From assembly GCA_035575515.1 (NCBI GenBank), contig DATLXU010000136.1:62001-126000 (forward strand): 64,000 nucleotides of DNA. The letters run 5' to 3'. Numbering within the stretch: the stretch's first letter is position 1; each line of letters begins with the position of its first letter. Position numbers and translations under genes: made by a program. Under the pieces are notes generated by a model. That model was given only the letters and a program-made list of their open reading frames with translations. It did no database searches and was not told where the DNA came from. The stretch comes from DATLXU01 sp035575515. GTDB lineage: Bacteria > Acidobacteriota > Blastocatellia > UBA7656. Below are positions 52,703-61,655 of the stretch, piece after piece.

Positions 52703-53778
52703 TGGAAGAGACTTATGAAGTAGAGGTTGAAAACGTAACTCGGCGCTTCGGCGATGTGGCGGCGGTCAACTCCGTATCGCTTTCGGTTCGTCACGGCGAG
52801 TTCCTCACTCTGCTCGGCCCGTCCGGGTGCGGCAAGACTACGTTGCTGAGGATGATTGCAGGCTTCGACACGCCGGATGAAGGGCGCGTTATCTTAGGCG
52901 GGCAGGATGTTACGGACGTTCCTCCTTATCGCCGCAACGTCACGACAGTCTTTCAGCAATACGCGCTCTTTCCTCACCTCAACGTTTTCAAAAACGTCGC
53001 CTTCGGACCGGAGCGCCGCCGCATTGCGCGCGACGAGGTTAAACGCCGCGTTCGCGATGCGCTTGAAATGGTGCGGCTTGCTGGGCGCGACGAGAGCTTC
53101 CCGAATGAATTGTCCGGGGGGCAGCAGCAGCGAGTTGCGCTCGCCCGCGCGCTCGTGCTTGAGCCGCGCGTTTTGCTCTTAGATGAGCCACTCGCCGCGC
53201 TCGATTTGAAGCTCAGGAAAGAGATGCAGCTTGAGCTTAAAGGATTGCAGCGGCGTTTAGGCATAAGCTTCATCTACGTCACACACGATCAGGAAGAAGC
53301 TCTCACGATGAGCGACCGCATCGTTGTAATGAATGCGGGTCGCATAGAGCAGGTTGGCCGCGCTGAAGAAATCTACGAGCGGCCGCTCACGGAATTCGTC
53401 GCGGGTTTCATCGGCCTGTCAAATATCTTGCAGGGCATGGTCGAAGCCATGAATGGTGAGTATTCGATGATCAATATCGGCGGCGTGATCGTTCGCGTTC
53501 AATCCAACGGCGCGAAGCCGGGCGAAAAGGTGAAAGTGATGGTGAGACCGGAAAAGATTAGAATCGCGGGCGCTGATTCTGATCGGGCGCTTGCGGGAAA
53601 GATTGATTCCGTCGTTTATCTCGGCGATAGCACACAATTGAAGGTTATGCTTGAAAGCGGGCAGATAATCACGGTGCTTGAGCAGAACCGCGAGCCTTCA
53701 TCTTCGATTCACAATCGCATCGGCGAGCGAGTTTCAATCAGTTGGGAGCCTGAAAGCGCAATCATTCTTCGCGGATAG
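52699..53778 (+). CDS. potA: PotA-like ABC transporter ATP-binding protein
   Basis: A 359-aa ATPase of the spermidine/putrescine-iron-sulfate group. Walker A (GPSGCGKTT), Q-loop (TTVFQQYALFP), signature (LSGGQQQRVALARAL), Walker B (LLLDEPLAALD) and H-loop (YVTHDQEEA) are all present. A C-terminal TOBE-type domain (about 240-359) follows. It overlaps ligA by 4 bp and is followed directly by a PotB-like permease. PotC and PotD genes are not seen. Polyamine uptake is the family-based guess. Confidence 0.9.
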   Translation: MMEETYEVEVENVTRRFGDVAAVNSVSLSVRHGEFLTLLGPSGCGKTTLLRMIAGFDTPDEGRVILGGQDVTDVPPYRRNVTTVFQQYALFPHLNVFKNVAFGPERRRIARDEVKRRVRDALEMVRLAGRDESFPNELSGGQQQRVALARALVLEPRVLLLDEPLAALDLKLRKEMQLELKGLQRRLGISFIYVTHDQEEALTMSDRIVVMNAGRIEQVGRAEEIYERPLTEFVAGFIGLSNILQGMVEAMNGEYSMINIGGVIVRVQSNGAKPGEKVKVMVRPEKIRIAGADSDRALAGKIDSVVYLGDSTQLKVMLESGQIITVLEQNREPSSSIHNRIGERVSISWEPESAIILRG

Positions 53779-54636
53779 ATGGCTATCGAACAGAGAAAAA
53801 ACAGGCTTGCTCGCTGGCTGCTTGCGCCTGCTGTCGTGTGGCTCACGCTGCTGCTTGTAGCGCCGCTTGTAATCGTGCTTGTCGTGAGTCTTGCGATGCG
53901 CGGCCCTTACGGCACGACGATTTATCATTTCAACCTGCACAATTATCTTCACGCGATTGATCCGCTTTACCTTCGCGCATACTGGCGAACCATCTGGATT
54001 GCAACGGCGACGACGCTGCTCTGCATCGCGGTCAGCTACCCGGTTGCCTACCACATCGCGCTTCGCGCGCCCGCGCGCTGGAAGCGAATACTGCTTGTGT
54101 TCGTAGTCATTCCATTCTGGACGAGCTTCGTCATTCGCACCTATGCGTGGAAGCTGCTGTTGTTCAGCGAAGGCATAATCAACACGGCGCTGATGTCGTC
54201 AGGCGTAACGGGCGAGCCGCTGAAACTGCTGTACAACGATTTCGCCGTGCTTGTCGGACAAGTCTACGGCGAGCTGCCTTTTATGATTCTGCCGATTTAC
54301 GTTGCGCTTGAGCGATTAGACAAAAGGCTGCTCGAAGCGGCACAGGATTTGGGCGCGAATCGCTTCTGGACTTTCGTGAAGGTGACGCTGCCGCTTTCGC
54401 GTCCCGGTTTGATTGCAGGCACCGTGCTCGTTTTCATTCCGTCGCTCGGCGCGTTCATCACGCCCGATTTGTTGGGCGGAGCAAAGTCAATTATGATCGG
54501 CAACCTGATTCAGAATCAGTTCGCGCAGCTCAACAAGCCCTTCGGCTCGGCCCTCTCTTTGATGCTGACTGCGGCAGTCTTATTGCTGCTTGCCGTTGCA
54601 TTGAAAGTGGGATTCAAATCGAGAGAGCTTGCTTGA
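53779..54636 (+). CDS. potB: PotB-like ABC transporter permease
   Basis: A 285-aa permease with about six membrane helices and the EAA-type loop EAAQDLGANRFWTFVKVTLP that contacts the ATPase. It begins at the base right after the potA-like stop codon. Its match is to PotB rather than PotC. The partner permease PotC and the substrate-binding protein PotD are missing downstream, where a carbamoyltransferase gene follows. The transporter must borrow the missing parts or be incomplete. Confidence 0.9.
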   Translation: MAIEQRKNRLARWLLAPAVVWLTLLLVAPLVIVLVVSLAMRGPYGTTIYHFNLHNYLHAIDPLYLRAYWRTIWIATATTLLCIAVSYPVAYHIALRAPARWKRILLVFVVIPFWTSFVIRTYAWKLLLFSEGIINTALMSSGVTGEPLKLLYNDFAVLVGQVYGELPFMILPIYVALERLDKRLLEAAQDLGANRFWTFVKVTLPLSRPGLIAGTVLVFIPSLGAFITPDLLGGAKSIMIGNLIQNQFAQLNKPFGSALSLMLTAAVLLLLAVALKVGFKSRELA

Positions 54637-54694
54637 AAAGCTCACTCTCCGGTGTTAATGGTATTCAATCGAAATTGACGATTGGAAATTGCGG

Positions 54695-56425
54695 ATGAAC
54701 ATACTTGGAATATCAGGGCAGGAAAGGGACGCGGCGGCGGCGCTCATTCGAGAGGGCCGGGTCGTCGCCGCCATCGAAGAAGAAAAGCTCGCGCGCATTC
54801 GCCACATTGGAATGAACTATGCTGGCGGTTTGCCTGACCGGGCCATCGCTTTCTGCCTCGAACGAGGCGGCATAAGCTTCGACCAACTTGATTACATTGC
54901 TTATTACCTTGAGCCTCATAAACTCTTCCACCGCGAGGTCGCATTCAATTCTTCGCGCGCAACAGAGATGATTGGATCAACCTCAACCGATGAGTTCCCG
55001 CCGTACCTGGTTGAAAGTCTCAACGGTTTGAAGCAGCGTTTGAGGACGCGCCATATAGCTGAATCGCGTCTCGCAGGTCGCGGAAAGTTTCTGTTCGTTC
55101 CTCATCATCTGGCGCACGGCGCGAGCGCGTTTTACGTTTCAGGATTCGAGCGCGCGGCGGTCATCTCGGCGGATGAAAAAGGCGATATGACTTCAACGTC
55201 GCTGATGACGGGCGAGGGCGCGCAGCTCCGCGTCAACGCTGAGGCGCAATATCCGAACTCCATCGGCATGGTTTACGGCGCAATCACCGCCGCGTTGGGA
55301 TTCGACCCTGCGAGCGACTGGCATAAAACTATGTGGCTCGCGCCGACTGGCGAAGCTGAGTTCAAATCTGCCATCGAAGATTTGCTGCAGGTTGATTCGG
55401 CTGGTTTGCCTTCGGTGAATCTTGACTACTTCGACTCTTCAATGAAAGGCCCGCTTTTGCTCACGGAAAAGTTTTTTGAGCGAACGATACTAACCCCGCG
55501 ACGAGCGAGCGAGCCGATAACGCAAAAGCACCGCAACCTCGCAGCGAGCGTGCAATCGCATATCGAAGATATTTTATGTGAAGTCGCCGCGCGGCACCGC
55601 GAGCGCACAGGTGAAGATAATCTTTGCCTTGCCGGAGGAGTCGCGCTCAACAGTCTGGCAAACGCTGCTGTCGAGCGGCTCGCGGGGTTCAAGCGATTAT
55701 TCGTTCAACCCGCAGCAGGAAACGCAGGCTGCTCAATCGGCGCGGCGCTTTACTTATGGCATCATCTTCTTGGCAATCAAGAGCGCGTTTATCAAATGCA
55801 TCACGCCTTCTTGGGCCCGCAATACGACGACGACGAAATCAAAACGGTGCTCGACAACTGCAAGTTGGCCTATGAGTATTTTCCTACAGAAGACAAATTG
55901 ATTGCGGAAGTGGCGCGGCTGCTGGCGCAGGGAAGGATAGTCGGCTGGTTTCGCGGCGCGATGGAGTTCGGTCCGCGCACGCTCGGCGCTCGCTCTATTC
56001 TCGCGTCGCCGACTTCGGAGTTGATGCGCGATAATCTGAATATTTACATCAAGCGGCGCGAAGAGTTTCGCCCGTTCTCGGCAGCCGTTGTTGAAGAGCG
56101 AGCCGAAGATTTTTTTGAGCCTAGCGCGCTCGCAGAATTTCTTCAAGGGGTCAGCCGCGTCAGGGAGGGGAAGCAGCCGTTGATTCCCGCAGCAGTCTTC
56201 GGCAAAGGGCTAGTGCGCGTTCACAGCGTCAGTCGAAAGACTAATGCCGCGTTCTGGAAACTGCTCATGAAATTCGGAGAGATTGCGGGCGTGCCCGTGT
56301 TGCTGAATACTTCGTTCAATCTGTTTGGCGAGCCGGTTGTATCAACTCCGCGTGAAGCCGTGCGCGGGTTCTATTGTTCGGGGATTGATTGCCTCGCCAT
56401 CGGAAATTTTCTGATAAAGAAATAA
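54695..56425 (+). CDS. NodU/CmcH/TobZ-family carbamoyltransferase
   Basis: A 576-aa O-carbamoyltransferase that would transfer the carbamoyl group of carbamoyl phosphate via carbamoyl-adenylate. N-terminal domain: NILGISGQERDAAAALI, metal-binding HHLAHGASAFY, LAGGVALNSLAN. C-terminal domain: WFRGAMEFGPRTLGARSIL, EEFRPFSAAV and VLLNTSFNL. I chose ATG 54695, preceded by GGAA, over TTG 54689. The next gene, a sugar epimerase, starts 4 nt after its stop. A carbamoylated sugar, polysaccharide or small metabolite is the likely product. Confidence 0.92.
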   Translation: MNILGISGQERDAAAALIREGRVVAAIEEEKLARIRHIGMNYAGGLPDRAIAFCLERGGISFDQLDYIAYYLEPHKLFHREVAFNSSRATEMIGSTSTDEFPPYLVESLNGLKQRLRTRHIAESRLAGRGKFLFVPHHLAHGASAFYVSGFERAAVISADEKGDMTSTSLMTGEGAQLRVNAEAQYPNSIGMVYGAITAALGFDPASDWHKTMWLAPTGEAEFKSAIEDLLQVDSAGLPSVNLDYFDSSMKGPLLLTEKFFERTILTPRRASEPITQKHRNLAASVQSHIEDILCEVAARHRERTGEDNLCLAGGVALNSLANAAVERLAGFKRLFVQPAAGNAGCSIGAALYLWHHLLGNQERVYQMHHAFLGPQYDDDEIKTVLDNCKLAYEYFPTEDKLIAEVARLLAQGRIVGWFRGAMEFGPRTLGARSILASPTSELMRDNLNIYIKRREEFRPFSAAVVEERAEDFFEPSALAEFLQGVSRVREGKQPLIPAAVFGKGLVRVHSVSRKTNAAFWKLLMKFGEIAGVPVLLNTSFNLFGEPVVSTPREAVRGFYCSGIDCLAIGNFLIKK

Positions 56426-56428
56426 GAG

Positions 56429-57373
56429 ATGACAAAACAACTTTATCTTGTGACAGGCGGGGCCGGTTTTATAGGCAGCCACATTGTAGAGCGACTTGTA
56501 CGCGAAGGCGCGCGAGTGCGCGTGCTCGATGATTTCAGTTCGGGCAAAGAGTCGAACCTCGAATCGTTCCGAAGCGAATTAGAGTTGATTCGCGGCGACA
56601 TTCGCGACGAACGGACGGTTGCGGAAGCGATGAAGGGAGTAAGTGTTGTCTTTCACGAAGCCGCGCTCGGTTCCGTGCCGCGCTCTGTGGCTGACCCGCG
56701 CACAACCCATGAAGTAAACATCACAGGCACGCTGAACATTCTGCTCGCCGCGCGCGATCTCGGAGTTCGGCGCGTGGTTTATGCGTCAAGCTCGTCCGTG
56801 TATGGCGACACCGAAACGCTGCCCAAGCATGAAGAGATGCGGCCAAGCCCGCTGTCTCCGTATGCGCTGTCGAAACTCGCGGGCGAGCACTATATCGAGG
56901 TCTTCAACCACGTTTACGGATTCGAAGCGGTTGCGCTTCGTTACTTCAACATCTTCGGTCCGCGCCAGGACCCCGAATCTCAGTACGCCGCAGTGATTCC
57001 GAAATTCATAACAGCTCTGCTCGAAGGCAAACCGCCAACAATTTTTGGCGACGGGGAACAATCGCGCGATTTCACTTACGTTGACAATGTCGTCGAGGCG
57101 AATCTGCTTGCGGCGGAAGCCGATCGTGTTTCGGGTCGCGCGTTCAACGTTGCGTGCGGCGGACGCTATTCGCTTCTGGAATTGCTCGCGCGATTGAAAG
57201 AGATTTTAGGCAGTACCATCGAGCCAGTTCATGAACCGCCGCGCGCGGGCGATGTGAGAGATTCGCAGGCTTCAATTGAAGCAGCCGCGCGCGCATTAGG
57301 CTATCGCGTCCGGGTTGATTTCGATGAAGGCTTGCGCCGCACCGTCGAGTGGTATAAACAGGCAGAGAGATAA
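56429..57373 (+). CDS. NAD-dependent sugar-nucleotide epimerase (UDP-glucose/glucuronate 4-epimerase-like)
   Basis: A 314-aa extended SDR with the Rossmann motif GGAGFIGSHIVERL, YASSSSVYG and the catalytic SPYALSKLAGEHY. Residues RDFTYVDNVV and DVRDSQAS fit the LPS-type 4-epimerases. It is coupled to the carbamoyltransferase (4-nt gap). It is a paralogue, not a copy, of the epimerase at 44225. The converging DUF3298 gene lies 63 bp away. Confidence 0.92.
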   Translation: MTKQLYLVTGGAGFIGSHIVERLVREGARVRVLDDFSSGKESNLESFRSELELIRGDIRDERTVAEAMKGVSVVFHEAALGSVPRSVADPRTTHEVNITGTLNILLAARDLGVRRVVYASSSSVYGDTETLPKHEEMRPSPLSPYALSKLAGEHYIEVFNHVYGFEAVALRYFNIFGPRQDPESQYAAVIPKFITALLEGKPPTIFGDGEQSRDFTYVDNVVEANLLAAEADRVSGRAFNVACGGRYSLLELLARLKEILGSTIEPVHEPPRAGDVRDSQASIEAAARALGYRVRVDFDEGLRRTVEWYKQAER

Positions 57374-57388
57374 TCGTCCGCGCTTGTT

Positions 57389-57429
57389 AAATCAAATGGA
57401 GCGCAGCGAGAGGGCCTCACCTTTGATTT
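57389..57429. terminator. Possible bidirectional terminator
   Basis: AAATCAAA (57389-57396) and TTTGATTT (57422-57429) are perfect inverted repeats between the converging epimerase and DUF3298 genes. The loop is long (25 nt) and the stem is A/T-only, so this is tentative. Confidence 0.3.
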
Positions 57430-57436
57430 CGTCATG

Positions 57437-58576
57437 CTACTTCGCAAGAGCAGCCACCGGCCCGTTCGGGTTCAATAGGTCCTTCAATGCGCTGTAGCGA
57501 ACAATGACCAGTTGCGGGCCTGCTGCATACGCGGCCACCTGGTATGGCTCGAAGGTTATCTCAATACCTTTTCTGCCTATGTTCCAGTTCCTGTAGTTGT
57601 CACGATTTGCTGACGCGCCCTCCTTGATCATGTCGGGATCGCTCAAGGAGCCGAGTTGCTTCTTGAGTTGCGCCGTGCAGTAGTTTGCAATCGTCGTCAG
57701 ATAATTCGCGCCCGGCTTGAAGAGGCTGCCAAGTGTGATTGGTTTTCCCGCTTTCAAATCGTAATTCAAAACGTGCGTGAACTGGTTCGGGTGAGCGGCT
57801 CCGGCAAAGTATGGCGAAGAGGTAAAAGCAACGCTAATCAGGTCGCTTGTAGCGAACGTGATTTCATAATCAATCGTCAGGCCGCTTTCAGTCGAGGTTG
57901 CCGGGTCAGGGCTTTCGGCATCAGCGGCACTCTTTTTGAAATCGGCTATCTCGGAAGCGATTAGCGAATTGACTTCCTTGTTGAACCCGGCAGCGCCCGT
58001 GCTCGTCGAGCCTTCAATCAGCGGGTACTTCGCTTCGATGGTATATGCAGGCTTTTTATTCTTCGTCGTTATGCTTTTTGAAAAGACTCTAGCGCCGCCG
58101 AGATTGAATCGCTGCTCTTCTGCCGAAAACGCCATTGAGTTGCTGCCATCTGCCTTCGACCATGTTCCTTCGAGATGAAGAACAGCGTCCGCGCCCGCAA
58201 CCTTTCTTGTGAGCTTGCCTTTGAACACGGCGGTTTGATTGCCTTCGTTATCGCTCTCGTTCATCTCAAAGCTGCCGTCGCGCTCTATCGTGCCTTCGAG
58301 GTTTATATTGCCGCCGTTCGACTCATAAAGATATACGCCCGAAAACGTGTTGCCTTCGCGCCAGAGGTACATCCGAATGTCGTACTTGCCGCCAATGCTT
58401 CCGATGAAGATTTTGCGGGTCTGCTCAGGCATCGCCTGTATAGGAGTCTTAGTCTGCGCGATTGTTAGATTGTTTGGGCTGATTGCTTTGTTTGCGCTCG
58501 CCGTTGTTTGCTGATTGAAAGGAAATAAAAGGATCAATGCAGCAATTGCTGCCGAAAGGTTTTTTTCAATTTTCAT
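57437..58576 (-). CDS. Secreted DUF4163/DUF3298 (RsiV-like) protein
   Basis: A 379-aa exported protein. I chose ATG 58576 with AAGGAG eight nt upstream; a longer reading to 58699 overlaps the ribonucleotide reductase gene. A signal segment (SAAIAALILLFPF) is followed by a beta-rich middle part (about 70-200), then the DUF4163/DUF3298 pair (AYTIEAKYPLIEG; HVLNYDLKAGKPITLGSLF; ITFEPYQVAAYAAG). These domains bind lysozyme in RsiV-type proteins; a binding role here is only inference. It is the last gene of the run from the HDAC-like gene. Confidence 0.85.
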   Translation of the reverse strand: MKIEKNLSAAIAALILLFPFNQQTTASANKAISPNNLTIAQTKTPIQAMPEQTRKIFIGSIGGKYDIRMYLWREGNTFSGVYLYESNGGNINLEGTIERDGSFEMNESDNEGNQTAVFKGKLTRKVAGADAVLHLEGTWSKADGSNSMAFSAEEQRFNLGGARVFSKSITTKNKKPAYTIEAKYPLIEGSTSTGAAGFNKEVNSLIASEIADFKKSAADAESPDPATSTESGLTIDYEITFATSDLISVAFTSSPYFAGAAHPNQFTHVLNYDLKAGKPITLGSLFKPGANYLTTIANYCTAQLKKQLGSLSDPDMIKEGASANRDNYRNWNIGRKGIEITFEPYQVAAYAAGPQLVIVRYSALKDLLNPNGPVAALAK

Positions 58577-58601
58577 TTTGTGCGCTCCTTCAGGGCCAAT
58601 G

Positions 58602-60479
58602 TCAGGTTTGAATGCAGACTGAATACCCGCATGTGCAGTATAAACACCCGCCGTTATGTTGCAAGGTCGAACCGCAATCGGGACAGATATTTTTCGCAAG
58701 CATTTGATTTTCGCCGCGCTCGATTTCGGGCCGCGCGGCTTGCGCGAGACTTAGAGGTTCGCTCATCTCCGCTGGATTCGTGCTGAGAACTTGCCGCTCA
58801 CGCGAGCCGTCGCGATAAACCGTTATGCCCTTGCAGCCAAGTTCAAAAGCGAGCAGGTAAGCGCGCTTCACATCATCAACCGTTGCGTTGTTTGGAAAAT
58901 TAATTGTCTTCGATACGGCAGCGTCAATGTGATTTTGAAATGCGGCCTGCATCCGCACGTGCCATTCGGGCGCGATCTCATGTGTAGTCACAAACAACGC
59001 GCGGGCTTCTTCGGGAACACCAGCTATATTGTGCAGTGAGCCTTTTTCCGCGATACGTTCCATCAACTCTTCGCTGTAAAATCCATGCTCGCGGGCGTAG
59101 CGTTCAAACAACGGGTGCGTAAACATCATTCGCTCGGATTCAAACGACAGTCTGCGATATGCGAGCGCATAGACAGGCTCGATGCCGCTTGAGCAATTTG
59201 CAATCAGGCTTATTGTCCCGGTCGGCGCGACTGTCGTCACCGTAGCGTTGCGGCGCGGCGGCTTGTCCGTGTTGCGATAGATGCTCTCCTGATACATTTG
59301 CGGAAAGGGACCGCGCTTCTTTGCCAACTCAATAGATGCCTGCATCGCTTCTCTTGAGACGAAGCTGATCACGTGATCGGCGACTATGAGAGCTTCTTCG
59401 GAGTTGTACGCGACGCCAAGCTCTATCAACAAATCAGCCCAGCCCATCACGCCCAATCCTATTTTGCGATTCATTCGCGTGACCCGCGCGATTTGCGGAA
59501 CAGGAAACTCGCTAACGTCAATAATGTTGTCGAGGAATCGAACGCCCAGACGCACAACCTCTTTCAATCGCTCATAGTCAATACTGCCTTCGCGATAGAA
59601 GCGCGCGAGATTTATTGAACCGAGCACGCACGACTCATAAGCCAGCAAGGGCTGCTCGCCGCACGGATTCGTGCTTTCGATTGTGCCAAGCTCAGGCGTA
59701 GGGTTGTCGCGGTTGATTCGATCAATGAATATCACGCCCGGCTCGCCGTTGCGCCACGCCGATTCGGCAATGCGGTCGAAGATCATTCGCGCATCAAGCT
59801 GCATTGTTGTTTTACCGGTGCGCGGGTTTATCAGGTCATAAGGCTCGCCCGCTCTGACTCTCTTCATGAACTCATCGGTTACGGCGACAGAGATGTTGAA
59901 AGTGTTCAGTTCAAGCGGATTTGTTTTCGCCGCGATGAACTCTTCAATATCGGGATGGTCAACGCGGAGTACGGCCATGTTCGCGCCGGCACGCTTGCCG
60001 CCGAGCTTCGTCACTTCGGTAGCGAAGTTGTAGAGGCGCATGAACGAAACGGGACCGCTCGATTGCCCGTGCGTTGATTGAATGATGTCTTCTTTGGGCC
60101 GCAGGCGCGAGAAAGAGAAGCCCGTGCCGCCGCCGCTCTTTTGAATGAGCGCAGTCTCTTGCAGCGTGCCGAAGATGCTCTCCATCGAATCTTCAATCGG
60201 CAGCACGAAGCAGGCCGATAACTGCGCGAGAGAGCGGCCCGCGTTCATCAATGTGGGCGAGTTGGGCAGAAATTCCAGCCGCGTCATTATCTCGAAGAAG
60301 CGGCTCTCGACTTCTTCGGTCTCTTCTGGCGTTGAGTATTTGAGGTCGGCTGCGGCAATGCTTTTAGCGACGCGGCGGAACATCGCTTCTGGCGATTCGA
60401 TGATGCGGCCTTCATCGTCGCGCGCCAGTATCCGTTTCTCCAGCACTCGTAGCGCGTTTTCTGTCAATTCGATTTGCAT
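58602..60479 (-). CDS. nrdJ: Vitamin B12-dependent (class II) ribonucleotide reductase
   Basis: A 625-aa enzyme that reduces ribonucleotides with adenosylcobalamin. The active-site Cys pair region (LSACFVLPIEDS) and NPCGEQPLL with the catalytic Cys and Glu are present, as are GGGTGFSFSRLR and VAPTGTISLIANCSSG. The C-terminal tail is a zinc-ribbon-like cysteine cluster (CPDCG...CLYCTCGYSVC), common in class II enzymes. It is 19 nt after the HDAC-like gene, so both are probably one transcript. No NrdA/NrdB pair is in the window. Confidence 0.94.
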   Translation of the reverse strand: MQIELTENALRVLEKRILARDDEGRIIESPEAMFRRVAKSIAAADLKYSTPEETEEVESRFFEIMTRLEFLPNSPTLMNAGRSLAQLSACFVLPIEDSMESIFGTLQETALIQKSGGGTGFSFSRLRPKEDIIQSTHGQSSGPVSFMRLYNFATEVTKLGGKRAGANMAVLRVDHPDIEEFIAAKTNPLELNTFNISVAVTDEFMKRVRAGEPYDLINPRTGKTTMQLDARMIFDRIAESAWRNGEPGVIFIDRINRDNPTPELGTIESTNPCGEQPLLAYESCVLGSINLARFYREGSIDYERLKEVVRLGVRFLDNIIDVSEFPVPQIARVTRMNRKIGLGVMGWADLLIELGVAYNSEEALIVADHVISFVSREAMQASIELAKKRGPFPQMYQESIYRNTDKPPRRNATVTTVAPTGTISLIANCSSGIEPVYALAYRRLSFESERMMFTHPLFERYAREHGFYSEELMERIAEKGSLHNIAGVPEEARALFVTTHEIAPEWHVRMQAAFQNHIDAAVSKTINFPNNATVDDVKRAYLLAFELGCKGITVYRDGSRERQVLSTNPAEMSEPLSLAQAARPEIERGENQMLAKNICPDCGSTLQHNGGCLYCTCGYSVCIQT

Positions 60480-60498
60480 GTCTATATTTCAGGAAAGA

Positions 60499-61434
60499 CT
60501 AAGATGCAAGCGCGGCAACATGCGTTCTGACCGTCTCGCCCAAAGTATCGAGGTTGTATCCGCCTTCGAGCACCGAGACGACGCGCGACCCGGCGTGACG
60601 CTCTGCCATATCCATCACCTCTTTTGTCATCTCGCGGAAATCCTTGTCTTCGAGCATCAGCCCGCCTAATGGGTCGCCGCGACGCGAATCGAATCCGGCG
60701 GAGATGATTATCAAATCCGGCTGGAAATGTTTTTCAATCTCTTTCAGCGCATCGCTGAATGCCTCGCGGTGCGAGCGCGCCGACGTGCCTGCTGGCAACG
60801 GTATGTTCAATGTGGTTCCGTCGCCTTTGCCAAGCCCGCGCTCACTCGCCGCGCCCGTGCCTGGATAATATGGATACTGGTGAGTCGAAAAATAAAAAAC
60901 CGAGGGGTCGCTGTAAAAAATATCCTGCGTGCCGTTGCCGTGATGCACGTCCCAGTCAATTATCAAGACGCGGTCGGCCCCGTATTTCGATTGCGCATAT
61001 CGCGCGCCGATGGCGGCGTTGTTGAACAGGCAGAACCCCATGGCGTGATTCGGCGTGGCGTGATGGCCCGGCGGTCGCACGAGCGCAAAAGCGTTAGCCG
61101 CGTCGCCATTGAATACTTCATCAACGGCGACAAGCACAGCGCCCGCAGCCATCTGTGCGACCTCGAACGACTCGCGGCTTATTGCGGTGTCAAGGTCAAC
61201 GAAGGGGATGCCGCGCTCGCACAACTCGCGAATCTGCTCAATCAGCCGCCCGTTGTGGCAGCGCATTATGTCTTCGTCTGCGGCAGCGCGCGGCGCGCGG
61301 CGTTCGAGTTGCGGCCATAGCTCCTCGTCGGATTCGAGCGCGGAAATTATCGCTCGAACTCGATCAGCATTCTCCGGGTGGCGGCCAGTTTTATGATTGA
61401 GATAAATCGGGTCGTAGATCAGGGCTGTTGTCAT
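60499..61434 (-). CDS. Histone-deacetylase-family (AcuC/HDAC-like) deacetylase
   Basis: A 311-aa zinc-dependent amidohydrolase. The active-site motifs RPPGHHA, DWDVHHGNGTQ (Asp and His zinc ligands) and ISAGFDSRRGDP (second Asp ligand) are intact. HPENADRV near the N-terminus is also typical. Bacterial members remove acetyl groups from lysines (AcuC acts on acetyl-CoA synthetase) or from polyamines. The ATG has no strong ribosome-binding site. It opens the run HDAC - nrdJ - DUF3298 on the minus strand. Confidence 0.94.
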   Translation of the reverse strand: MTTALIYDPIYLNHKTGRHPENADRVRAIISALESDEELWPQLERRAPRAAADEDIMRCHNGRLIEQIRELCERGIPFVDLDTAISRESFEVAQMAAGAVLVAVDEVFNGDAANAFALVRPPGHHATPNHAMGFCLFNNAAIGARYAQSKYGADRVLIIDWDVHHGNGTQDIFYSDPSVFYFSTHQYPYYPGTGAASERGLGKGDGTTLNIPLPAGTSARSHREAFSDALKEIEKHFQPDLIIISAGFDSRRGDPLGGLMLEDKDFREMTKEVMDMAERHAGSRVVSVLEGGYNLDTLGETVRTHVAALAS

Positions 61435-61491
61435 AGCGTGATTATAAAGGAAGGAGCCGAAAGGCAGAAAGCAGGAGGCAGAAGCTGGGGT

Positions 61492-61637
61492 TTGGGTTTT
61501 AGGGGTTGGAGGTTAGGGGTCGGGATTTAAGGTGAACGATAAAGGATAAAAAGCAGACTTGAAGTTTCGTCTCTTCATCCTTTCGCTTTTATGTCTAACT
61601 ATGTCTAACCCCCCAACTCCCAACCCCTAAAACCCAA
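61492..61637. repeat. G-rich inverted repeat, 18-bp perfect arms
   Basis: TTGGGTTTTAGGGGTTGG (61492-61509) is exactly complementary to 61620-61637, separated by 110 bp. The outer bases keep the same G-run rhythm. The left arm sits in a run of four G-tracts (61487-61519) that could also fold as a quadruplex on the plus strand. A purine-rich GGCAGAAAGCAGGAGGCAG stretch stands just before it. No gene lies inside. Confidence 0.75.
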
Positions 61638-61655
61638 CGCCCACCCCCTGACTCC

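Noticed and set aside
57437..58699. A 420-aa reading for the DUF3298 gene
   Set aside because: The first 41 codons overlap the ribonucleotide reductase gene and lack a ribosome-binding site; ATG 58576 has one.
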